Assembly: GCA_030624355.1 (NCBI GenBank)
Contig: JAUXKG010000019.1
Location: 1-13,842, forward strand
DNA length: 13,842 bases
Reading direction: 5' to 3'
DNA from: Acidobacteriota bacterium
GTDB taxonomy: Bacteria; Acidobacteriota; UBA6911; RPQK01; JADFOI01
Below the pieces are notes generated by a model. It worked only from the letters and a program-made list of their open reading frames with translations. It was not told where the DNA came from and ran no database searches. The position numbers and the translations under genes were made by a program. Shown piece after piece: positions 1-5,285 of the stretch; the first letter of the stretch is position 1; each line of letters opens with the position of its first letter.

Positions 1-111
1 CACCCTGAATCGGTGATGACGCCCGAGGGCATGAAGATCCTGGAGAACTTCCTAGACACGGATTCAGACACGGATTCACACGGATTAACGAACAGGATTT
101 ACACGGATTAG
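1..111 (+). CDS. trpG: Anthranilate synthase glutamine amidotransferase subunit TrpG/PabA, C-terminal end (5' truncated by window)
   Basis: Frame 1 opens inside the gene and reads HPESVMTPEGMKILENFL, the characteristic C-terminal end of TrpG/PabA class I glutamine amidotransferases; the His-Pro-Glu includes the catalytic-triad His and Glu. The subunit supplies ammonia from glutamine to TrpE for anthranilate synthesis. Homologues normally stop at about the ENFL position. Here 18 more codons (55-108) give DTDSDTDSHGLTNRIYTD before TAG at 109-111, and this tail is entirely ACACGGATT-type repeat DNA. The gene is followed by trpD in the same orientation, as in a trp operon. Identification is firm despite the short fragment because the motif is specific and the context is trp. 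Whether it serves Trp or also folate synthesis cannot be seen here. Confidence 0.9.
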   Translation, partial: HPESVMTPEGMKILENFLDTDSDTDSHGLTNRIYTD

Positions 112-187
112 TTCTGAGGCTAACCGACCAACTGTTGTCAGCTGTCAGTTGTCAGCGGCCAAAAAGGCCAAGGGGTCAGATGTCAGC
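55..187 (+). repeat. Composite repeat, copy A (ACACGGATT units, then TGTCAG units)
   Basis: ACACGGATT or CACGGATT occurs at 56-64, 68-76, 79-86 and 101-109, with a degenerate unit near 92-98. The 13-mer GGATTAACGAACA (82-94) recurs inverted at 13769-13781. A second motif follows: the 7-mer TGTCAG(C/T) three times in tandem at 136-156, and again at 181-187 overlapping the trpD ATG. GGCC-AAAAA-GGCC (157-169) lies between. The same kinds of units recur between trpF and trpB and at the right end of the window. No ORF or transposase is associated, so this looks like a non-autonomous dispersed intergenic repeat. Confidence 0.8.
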
Positions 188-1211
188 CGCCTTTAAAATC
201 ATGTCACTTCAAGAATACACGGAAAGAATTGAACAGGGTCAGAACCTGAGTGTTGCCGAAGCGGAGCACTGTCTGGAACTGATTCTGTCTCAGGAAACCG
301 AGGACGATGTGATAGCCGTCTTTCTGAAAGCGCTGGCTGTCAAGGAGGAGAGCCCTGAGGAGATTGCCGGTTTTGCTCGGGTAATGCGCCAACGGGCACA
401 CTCCATTCGCTCCCATCACCCGAAGGTGGTGGACACCGCCGGGACGGGTGGGGGGATCCCTACCTTCAACGTCTCTACGGCGGCCGCCTTCGTGATCGCC
501 GGTGCCGGTGTTCCGGTTGCCAAACATGGCAACCGGGCCATCTCCTCCCAGAGCGGCAGTGCCGACGTGCTGACGGCTCTGGGAGTTCGTATTGACCGGC
601 CTCCCGAGATTGCCGAGCAGTGCCTGAATGAGTTCGGTGTGGCCTTTCTGTTTGCACCGGTCTTTCACCCCAGTATGAAGAGGGTGGCTCACATCCGACA
701 GCAACTTGGACAGCGGACCATCTTCAATCTGTTGGGCCCGTTGACGAATCCAGCTTCTGCCCCTTACCAGATTATTGGAATCTATTCTGCCGAGGTGACC
801 GAGAAGATGGCCCAGTCGCTGCTGGATCTGGGCACCCGCAGAGCCTGGGTGTTTCACAGCCATGACGGACTGGGCGAGCTTTCCCTGGGAGCTCCAGCAC
901 GGGTTTCAGAGGTCAACGATTCCAAACTGAAAACCTTCGAATGGGACCCCCGGGAACTGGGTTTTTCCAGCGTGCCTGCCTCAGAGTATCGGGGTGGTCT
1001 GCCGGAGCAGAACGCCCGTATGATCCGCGGCATCCTGGAGGGTCAAATCAAGGGTCCAGTCCGGGAGGTGGTGGTCTTGAATGCTGCTGCCGCCCTGCAC
1101 GTGGCTGATGAAGGAGACTTTCCGGAAGTGACTCGAAGGGCTGAGGAGTCGATCGATTCTGGTGCGGCTTTAGAGAAGTTGACTCAGCTGACTCGATTCT
1201 ATGCTGAGTGA
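180..1211 (+). CDS. trpD: Anthranilate phosphoribosyltransferase
   Basis: Transfers phosphoribosyl from PRPP to anthranilate, the second Trp-specific step. From ATG 180 the protein is 343 aa, the usual family length. An N-terminal helical domain is followed by the PRPP-binding GTGG (88-91), TFNVST (95-100), KHGNR (115-119) and the GSADVL segment. I chose ATG 180 because AGGGG lies at 171-175; ATG 201 (336 aa) aligns better with short homologues but has no ribosome-binding site, and the in-frame GTG at 135 lies wholly in repeat DNA. Two usually conserved acidic positions differ: GTGGD is GTGGG (Gly92), and the Asp-Glu pair of the second metal site is Gly232-Glu233. The stop is 10 bases before trpC. 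Function is inferred from family and operon; the substitutions may affect Mg handling rather than identity. Confidence 0.95.
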   Translation: MSAAFKIMSLQEYTERIEQGQNLSVAEAEHCLELILSQETEDDVIAVFLKALAVKEESPEEIAGFARVMRQRAHSIRSHHPKVVDTAGTGGGIPTFNVSTAAAFVIAGAGVPVAKHGNRAISSQSGSADVLTALGVRIDRPPEIAEQCLNEFGVAFLFAPVFHPSMKRVAHIRQQLGQRTIFNLLGPLTNPASAPYQIIGIYSAEVTEKMAQSLLDLGTRRAWVFHSHDGLGELSLGAPARVSEVNDSKLKTFEWDPRELGFSSVPASEYRGGLPEQNARMIRGILEGQIKGPVREVVVLNAAAALHVADEGDFPEVTRRAEESIDSGAALEKLTQLTRFYAE

Positions 1212-1221
1212 GTGAGGAGTT

Positions 1222-1998
1222 GTGCTCAAAGAGATTGTGGCCTTCAAAAGACAGGAACTGATCGAAACCAAGCAGCGGCTCTCGATGCAGGAACTGCTTG
1301 AGCAGTTGCCGGAAGAGGCTCCCCTCAGCTTCGAGTCGGCTCTTTCCCAGCCCGGAGTCAATATCGTGGCCGAGATCAAATACAGAAGTCCCAGCCGGGG
1401 AGCCTTTACCTGTCAGCTGGGCCCCTCCGATCTGGCGAGAGTCTACGCTCAGAACGGAGCCCAGGCGCTGTCCATTCTGACGGAGAAAAAATACTTTGAT
1501 GGCGATCTGGGATTCTTGGAAGAGGCCAGGCGGCAGTCGGAACTGCCACTGTTGCGCAAGGATTTTATCGTGGAGCGCTATCAGGTGGCCGAAGCGCGGG
1601 TCAGAGGAGCCTCCGCTTTTTTGCTGATCGTGAGCTGTCTATCCAGTGCAGAGCTGAGGGATCTGATCTCCTACGGCAAGGATCTTCAGCTGGATGCCCT
1701 GGTTGAAGTGCACGATTCTTTTGAACTGGAGAGGGTGATGGAAAGTGGAGCCCTCATCATTGGTGTCAACAATCGAAACTTGAGTACCTTTGAAGTGGAT
1801 ATTCAGACCTCCTTCGAGTTGGCCAGGCGTCTGGAGGGAGAAGAGGGACGGATTCTGGTCTGCGAGTCTGGAATTCGGGAACACACTCAGATCAAGGAGC
1901 TTCAGGATGCCGGATTCAGCGCCTTTCTGATCGGGTCGACGCTCATGGATTCCTCCGATCCGGGAGAGACGCTTCGCCAATTGAGGGGTAGGGAGTGA
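1222..1998 (+). CDS. trpC: Indole-3-glycerol phosphate synthase
   Basis: Closes the indole ring of CdRP to give indole-3-glycerol phosphate. It is a 258-aa single-domain (beta/alpha)8 enzyme, not fused to TrpF. Diagnostic motifs are EIKYRSPSRG (51-60, Lys53), LLRKDF (110-115, Lys113), LVEVH (Glu160), GVNNRNL (179-185) and CESGI (212-216, usually SESGI). It starts at GTG 1222, ten bases after the trpD stop. GAGGAG (1214-1219) lies only two bases upstream, a short spacing, but no alternative start keeps the normal N-terminus MLKEIVAFKR. The last codons overlap the trpF start (GTGA, 1995-1998), suggesting translational coupling. All catalytic positions I know for the family are present. Confidence 0.97.
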   Translation: MLKEIVAFKRQELIETKQRLSMQELLEQLPEEAPLSFESALSQPGVNIVAEIKYRSPSRGAFTCQLGPSDLARVYAQNGAQALSILTEKKYFDGDLGFLEEARRQSELPLLRKDFIVERYQVAEARVRGASAFLLIVSCLSSAELRDLISYGKDLQLDALVEVHDSFELERVMESGALIIGVNNRNLSTFEVDIQTSFELARRLEGEEGRILVCESGIREHTQIKELQDAGFSAFLIGSTLMDSSDPGETLRQLRGRE

Positions 1999-2657
1999 TT
2001 GTGGCGGTTCATGACCAATCCAGCCTTTGGCTGACGGATGAATTTTTAGTCAAGGTGTGCGGACTTACCAGCGCAAAGGACGCCTTTCTTTCAATTGACT
2101 ACGGAGCCAACGCCTTGGGATTCAATTTTTATCCACCCAGCCCTCGCTACCTGGATCCCCGACAGGCTGCCAAGATTATTGACGGCCTTCCCGATCACAT
2201 CCTGGTGGTGGCGGTGATGGTGGTGGGTAAGGCGACGAATGAGGCAATCAAGGATCAGGTCGAGGGTCTGGAAAAAGAGATAGCTGAGATATCCGGCAGG
2301 AGCCCGATCGACGTGTTTCAACTGCACGGCCTTGAATCTGAATCCCAAATACCTTTGGGTTTTGACCGGGTTCTGGTGGCGACGGACCCCTCAGACGCCG
2401 ATCGTTTTCCCAAACAGGAGATCTTGATAGACACCTCTTGGGGCACAGGAGCCCGGGCCGACTGGAACAGAGTGCAGCAGTTAAAGCGTTCTTTTATCCT
2501 CTCTGGCGGGTTGACCCCGGAGAATGTCTCAGAGGCCGTTCGGTTGTTGCGTCCTGCCGGCGTAGATGTCTGCTCGGGCGTGGAAAGTGAGTTGGGTGTC
2601 AAGGACCCGGTCCGACTGCGGCGCTTTGTTGAAGAGGCCAGAGGAGACACGGATTGA
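1995..2657 (+). CDS. trpF: Phosphoribosylanthranilate isomerase
   Basis: Catalyses the Amadori rearrangement of phosphoribosylanthranilate to CdRP. The 220-aa (beta/alpha)8 protein has KVCGL (20-24) with the catalytic Cys, QLHG, the catalytic-Asp strand ILIDTSWGTG, and the phosphate-binding ILSGGLTPENV and VDVCSGVE segments. Two things are unusual: the common GGTG turn reads WGTG, and the stretch between the VAVMVV strand and DVFQLHG is about ten residues longer than in typical TrpF. The GTG start overlaps the trpC stop by four bases. The C-terminus should end near FVEEAR; the last codons, Gly-Asp-Thr-Asp-stop, come from a GACACGGATTGA repeat unit that supplies the stop. A later GTG at 2001 is an alternative start. 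Confidence 0.95.
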   Translation: MIVAVHDQSSLWLTDEFLVKVCGLTSAKDAFLSIDYGANALGFNFYPPSPRYLDPRQAAKIIDGLPDHILVVAVMVVGKATNEAIKDQVEGLEKEIAEISGRSPIDVFQLHGLESESQIPLGFDRVLVATDPSDADRFPKQEILIDTSWGTGARADWNRVQQLKRSFILSGGLTPENVSEAVRLLRPAGVDVCSGVESELGVKDPVRLRRFVEEARGDTD

Positions 2658-2746
2658 CACGGATTCGGAGGGTGTTAGCTGTTCCCCCTGTCATTCGTCA
2701 ATCGACATTCGTCAATCGACAATGGTCAATGGTCAGGCGGTCAGGA
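2646..2746 (+). repeat. Composite repeat, copy B, between trpF and trpB
   Basis: Order of parts: two ACACGGATT units (2647-2664); a 30-base core at 2668-2697 that occurs identically but inverted at 13721-13750; a 14-base tandem duplication CATTCGTCAATCGA (2692-2705 and 2706-2719); then GGTCAATGGTCAG and GGTCAG units. It begins inside the last trpF codons and ends just upstream of the trpB ribosome-binding site. No sensible protein is encoded, although the trpB frame is open through it back to an ATG at 2654. Confidence 0.85.
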
Positions 2747-2767
2747 GAAGCGAAGGAAGTGTGGAAA

Positions 2768-3982
2768 ATGAAGTCAAGCGAGCCTGATACCGGGCATTTC
2801 GGAGTCTACGGAGGGCAGTTTGTTCCCGAGACATTGATGTCTCCTTTGGAAGAGCTGGCCAGGGCCTATGCTCAGAGCAGTCAGGATGCTGAGTTTCAGC
2901 TTGAGCTGACCCGACTGCGCCAGCACTTCGCCGGTCGGCCTACGCCCCTTTTCTTGGCCCAGCGCCTGTCGGAAGAGGTGGGCTGCAAGGTGTACTTGAA
3001 ACGGGAGGACCTCTGTCACACGGGGGCCCACAAGATCAACAATGCCTTGGGACAGGGCTTGCTGGCACGGCAAATGGGGAAGACGCGGCTTATTGCGGAA
3101 ACCGGCGCCGGCCAGCATGGCGTGGCGACCGCGACTGTCAGCGCCCTGTTCGGACTGCAGTGCGAAGTTTTCATGGGAACCGAGGACATGCAGCGTCAGG
3201 CTCTAAACGTTGTTCGCATGGAATTGCTGGGAGCTCGAGTCACCCCGGTAGACTCGGGCAGCCGCACCCTCAAGGACGCCATCAATGAGGCGATGAGGGA
3301 TTGGGTGACCAACGTCGAAGATACTCACTACTTGTTGGGATCGGTGCTGGGTCCGCATCCCTATCCCACCATGGTTCGGGATTTTCAGTCGGTGATTGGT
3401 CGCGAGGCCCGCCAACAGATTTTGGAGTACGAAAATCAGCTTCCCGATCTGTTGGTGGCCTGTGTCGGGGGAGGGAGCAACTCCATCGGACTCTTTCACG
3501 AATTTTTGGGAGATGACTCGGTGCGAATGGTCGGTGTGGAGGCAGGCGGCAAAGGCAAACAACTGGGAGAGCATGCCGCCCGCTTCGAAGGCGGCAGGGT
3601 CGGAGTGCTGCACGGGACCTTCAGTTACGTGCTTCAGGATGAGCAGGGCCAGGTGGCCACCACACACAGCATTTCCGCCGGTCTGGACTATCCTTCCATC
3701 GGTCCCGAGCATGCGCACCTTCGGGATACCGGTCGTGTTCAATACACGTCGGTCAGCGACCAGGAAGCCCTGGGAGGCTTCGAGGCGCTCAGCCGATTGG
3801 AAGGGATTATTCCGGCTCTGGAGTCTGCCCATGCGGTAGCCTATTGCCTGAAGCTGAAAGAGGAAGATGGGGGTTTAACCTCCGGTGACGCCGGTTCTGA
3901 GTTTCCCTCCTGCCTCATCCTGAATCTATCCGGCCGTGGAGACAAAGATGTCGAGATTATCAGAGATCTTCGCCAGCAATAA
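2768..3982 (+). CDS. trpB: Tryptophan synthase beta chain
   Basis: PLP enzyme condensing indole with serine to tryptophan; partner of TrpA in an alpha2-beta2 complex with an indole tunnel. The protein is 404 aa, normal for the TrpB1 class. Visible motifs: HFGVYGGQFVPETLM at the N-terminus, the PLP lysine in HTGAHKINN (Lys89), catalytic Glu111 in AETGAGQHG, the PLP-phosphate loop GGGSNS (234-239), and SGRGDKD near the C-terminus. ATG 2768 is chosen because AAGGAAG (2753-2759) precedes it by eight bases and the protein begins where homologues begin. The 38 extra upstream codons to 2654 are repeat DNA. The 3' end overlaps trpA by 35 bases, and the SGRGDKD codons also carry the trpA ribosome-binding site. 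Confidence 0.97.
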   Translation: MKSSEPDTGHFGVYGGQFVPETLMSPLEELARAYAQSSQDAEFQLELTRLRQHFAGRPTPLFLAQRLSEEVGCKVYLKREDLCHTGAHKINNALGQGLLARQMGKTRLIAETGAGQHGVATATVSALFGLQCEVFMGTEDMQRQALNVVRMELLGARVTPVDSGSRTLKDAINEAMRDWVTNVEDTHYLLGSVLGPHPYPTMVRDFQSVIGREARQQILEYENQLPDLLVACVGGGSNSIGLFHEFLGDDSVRMVGVEAGGKGKQLGEHAARFEGGRVGVLHGTFSYVLQDEQGQVATTHSISAGLDYPSIGPEHAHLRDTGRVQYTSVSDQEALGGFEALSRLEGIIPALESAHAVAYCLKLKEEDGGLTSGDAGSEFPSCLILNLSGRGDKDVEIIRDLRQQ

Positions 3983-4721
3983 GAGATGCTTCATCCCTTT
4001 TGTTACGGCCGGACACCCTGACCTGGAAAAAACGGCCGAGATCATCTTGAGCCTGGCCTCCGCCGGATCACACATTGTGGAGATCGGGATACCTTTTTCC
4101 GATCCCATTGCCGATGGACCCATTATTCAGAGATCCTCCTACCAGGCACTTCAGCACGGTCATTCCTTTGCCGACTATCTGCGGTTGGTGCGCCGTGTCC
4201 GTTCCCAGACCGACGTGGGTTTGATCTTCATGAGTTATCTGAATCCAATTTTGAGTTACGGCCTGGAGAAGCTGGATCAGGAGGGCCGGGAGGCGGGTCT
4301 GGATGGATTGCTTATCTCGGATCTGACTCCCGAAGAGTACGCACACATGCAGCCTCTGGAGTCGCTCGACAGTGTGTTTCTGGCGGCTCCCACCTCCTCG
4401 GACCAGCGGCTCAAGCGTATTGGCGAAGTCAGTCGGGGTTTTCTCTACCTGGTGGCTCGGACAGGGGTGACCGGTACCCATTCAGATGTGGATGCTCTGG
4501 TTCCGGCGACCGTGGCCCGCATTCGCCGGCACAGCGATTTGCCGATTGCGGTGGGATTCGGGATCACGTCCTCTGAGGATGTGCGCAAAGTGTGGCAGCA
4601 TGCGGAAGGAGCCGTGGTGGGTTCCGCTATTGTGCGCTTTATTGAGGAGCACCAGTCGGATTCGAATCTGGCCGGCCAAGTTGGAGAATTTGTAAGAAAA
4701 AACTTGATTTCGGAGCCCTAA
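3948..4721 (+). CDS. trpA: Tryptophan synthase alpha chain
   Basis: Cleaves indole-3-glycerol phosphate to indole and glyceraldehyde 3-phosphate and channels indole to TrpB. The protein is 257 aa with FIPFVTAGHPD, catalytic Glu45 in VEIGIPFSDP and Asp56 in the PIADGP segment, YLVARTGVTG, and GFGITSSEDV plus GAVVGSAIV at the phosphate site. I start at ATG 3948 because GGAG (3938-3941) sits six bases upstream; the in-frame GTG 3936 would add four residues. It overlaps trpB by 35 bases, which favours coupled, stoichiometric synthesis. The TAA at 4719-4721 directly abuts the aromatic leader region, so trp transcripts must run into the downstream terminator at 4837-4874. Confidence 0.97.
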   Translation: MSRLSEIFASNKRCFIPFVTAGHPDLEKTAEIILSLASAGSHIVEIGIPFSDPIADGPIIQRSSYQALQHGHSFADYLRLVRRVRSQTDVGLIFMSYLNPILSYGLEKLDQEGREAGLDGLLISDLTPEEYAHMQPLESLDSVFLAAPTSSDQRLKRIGEVSRGFLYLVARTGVTGTHSDVDALVPATVARIRRHSDLPIAVGFGITSSEDVRKVWQHAEGAVVGSAIVRFIEEHQSDSNLAGQVGEFVRKNLISEP

Positions 4722-4732
4722 TTGTCTAATTT
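4704..4732 (+). promoter_or_regulatory. Possible sigma70-type promoter for the chorismate mutase/DAHP synthase leader
   Basis: TTGATT (4704-4709) is a possible -35. TCTAAT (4725-4730, five of six to TATAAT, 15-base spacing) or TAATTT (4727-4732, 17-base spacing, weaker) is a possible -10. Either would start transcription about 4737-4740, just before the leader ATG at 4743. The match is imperfect and lies in the end of trpA, so read-through from trp is an equal possibility. Confidence 0.35.
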
Positions 4733-4742
4733 AAAAGTTGTT

Positions 4743-4775
4743 ATGAGTCTGAGTCGCAAGTTTTACTTTTATTAG
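4743..4775 (+). CDS. Putative Phe/Tyr leader peptide (MSLSRKFYFY)
   Basis: A ten-codon ORF whose last four codons are TTT TAC TTT TAT followed by TAG, encoding Phe-Tyr-Phe-Tyr at the very end. It lies 62 bases upstream of a strong terminator hairpin and in front of chorismate mutase and DAHP synthase genes, whose pathway makes Phe and Tyr. This is the arrangement of an amino-acid attenuator leader. No good ribosome-binding site precedes ATG 4743. An in-frame TTG at 4722, six bases after GGAG (4712-4715) and directly after the trpA stop, could start a 17-residue form on trp read-through transcripts. The ORF is too short for coding statistics, so the call rests on codon content and context. Confidence 0.72.
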   Translation: MSLSRKFYFY

Positions 4776-4783
4776 CGACAGCA

Positions 4784-4851
4784 CAAGAAAGGATCTTGCC
4801 TACCCGTGTAAGTAGACATCGCAAGTCAGATTCAACGGGCCGTGGGCAGGG
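4784..4851 (+). promoter_or_regulatory. Candidate antiterminator and competing RNA hairpins of the aromatic attenuator
   Basis: Strand 4794-4803 (TCTTGCCTAC) can pair with 4842-4851 (GTGGGCAGGG) over ten positions, three of them G-U. This would remove the loop-proximal part of the terminator stem. The same strand can instead pair locally: CAAGA 4784-4788 with TCTTG 4794-4798, or CTTGC 4795-4799 with GCAAG 4821-4825 plus CTAC 4800-4803 with GTAG 4812-4815. A further GCAAG (4756-4760) lies in the leader ORF just before the Phe/Tyr codons. Mutually exclusive pairings of this kind are expected of an attenuator. Pairing was done by eye without energies. Confidence 0.55.
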
Positions 4852-4874
4852 AAGGTTGCTCACGGCCCTTTTTT
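4837..4874 (+). terminator. Rho-independent terminator / attenuator
   Basis: GGGCCGTG (4837-4844) pairs perfectly with CACGGCCC (4861-4868). The stem continues G-U, G-C, C-G, A-U, G-U to about 13 bp with a six-base loop (4850-4855), followed at once by six T (4869-4874). It is the strongest intrinsic terminator seen in the window. It lies after trpA but 58 bases before the chorismate mutase start, inside the leader. It can therefore end trp transcripts and also serve as the conditional terminator for the downstream pair. Confidence 0.88.
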
Positions 4875-4899
4875 GTTTGACGACTCAGGGACAGTCGGA

Positions 4900-4935
4900 A
4901 TGGACATAGAGAAGTGGCGAAGGAAGTTGGCATGA
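4900..4935 (+). other. Small upstream ORF MDIEKWRRKLA, an imperfect duplicate of the chorismate mutase start
   Basis: Bases 4900-4931 match 4932-4963 at 24 of 32 positions (22 of the first 27), so the beginning of the chorismate mutase gene appears tandemly duplicated. The first copy is an 11-codon ORF starting ATG 4900 whose TGA (4933-4935) overlaps the true ATG (4932) as ATGA. It also contains AGGAAG (4921-4926), the ribosome-binding site of the real gene. It could couple translation, or be a duplication remnant. There is no evidence that the peptide itself has a function. Confidence 0.55.
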
Positions 4936-5273
4936 GCATAGAGGATTGGCGAAAGAAGATTGATCAGATTGATATGGAGTTGGTGGAGCTTTTGAACCAA
5001 CGCGGTCAATGTGCCGTGGAAATTGGAAAGATCAAGGAAGGGTTGAAAGTTGCGATTTATGACCCGAGTCGGGAGAAAAGTGTGATTCGAAACGTTCAGA
5101 AGGCGACCAAGGGGCCGCTGACCCGGCAGGCAATGAAACGTCTGTTTGAACGGATCATCGATGAGTCGAGAAGGGCGGAACGAGAGTCGCGACCGAACGA
5201 AGAAGGAAGTGCTCCAGTACGAACAAGGACAAATAAGAAGCCAAAAAGAAAAGTGACTAGGAAAACAAAATAG
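4932..5273 (+). CDS. Chorismate mutase, AroQ class (monofunctional)
   Basis: Converts chorismate to prephenate, the first step to Phe and Tyr. The protein is 113 aa from ATG 4932, preceded by AGGAAG at 4921-4926. Residues 1-85 fit the AroQ three-helix fold. Compared with E. coli chorismate mutase, I see equivalents of the active-site residues at Arg7, Arg24, Lys35, Asp44, Arg47, Glu48 and Ser79, with Glu83 at the Gln88 position. There is no prephenate dehydratase or ACT domain. The last 30 or so residues are an unusual Lys/Arg-rich tail (ending VRTRTNKKPKRKVTRKTK) encoded by A-rich DNA, absent from ordinary AroQ proteins. DAHP synthase follows 12 bases later, and AroQ and DAHP synthase are known to be fused or complexed in other bacteria. 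Upstream GTG 4914 is an alternative start. Confidence 0.9.
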   Translation: MSIEDWRKKIDQIDMELVELLNQRGQCAVEIGKIKEGLKVAIYDPSREKSVIRNVQKATKGPLTRQAMKRLFERIIDESRRAERESRPNEEGSAPVRTRTNKKPKRKVTRKTK

Positions 5274-5285
5274 AGGGAGTTCGCT

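Noticed and set aside
55..187. CRISPR array
   Set aside because: Units are 7-12 bases, nearly tandem and degenerate, with no regular spacers and no cas genes.
204..863. Long open frame antisense to trpD
   Set aside because: It lies opposite a well-supported gene, has no recognisable domain and is a codon-use shadow. Similar antisense frames at 3203-3832 and 8609-9322 were rejected for the same reason.
2654..2767. Upstream ATG 2654 extending TrpB by 38 residues
   Set aside because: The extension is entirely repeat DNA, has no family match, and ATG 2768 has a good ribosome-binding site and the normal TrpB N-terminus.
4776..4874. T-box riboswitch upstream of chorismate mutase
   Set aside because: I could not find the conserved T-box antiterminator sequence or a stem I; the leader ORF with Phe/Tyr codons explains the region better.
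4900..5273. Frameshifted chorismate mutase starting at 4900
   Set aside because: The upstream block is a duplicate of the gene start rather than missing N-terminal sequence; the frame from 4932 already gives the full AroQ fold.
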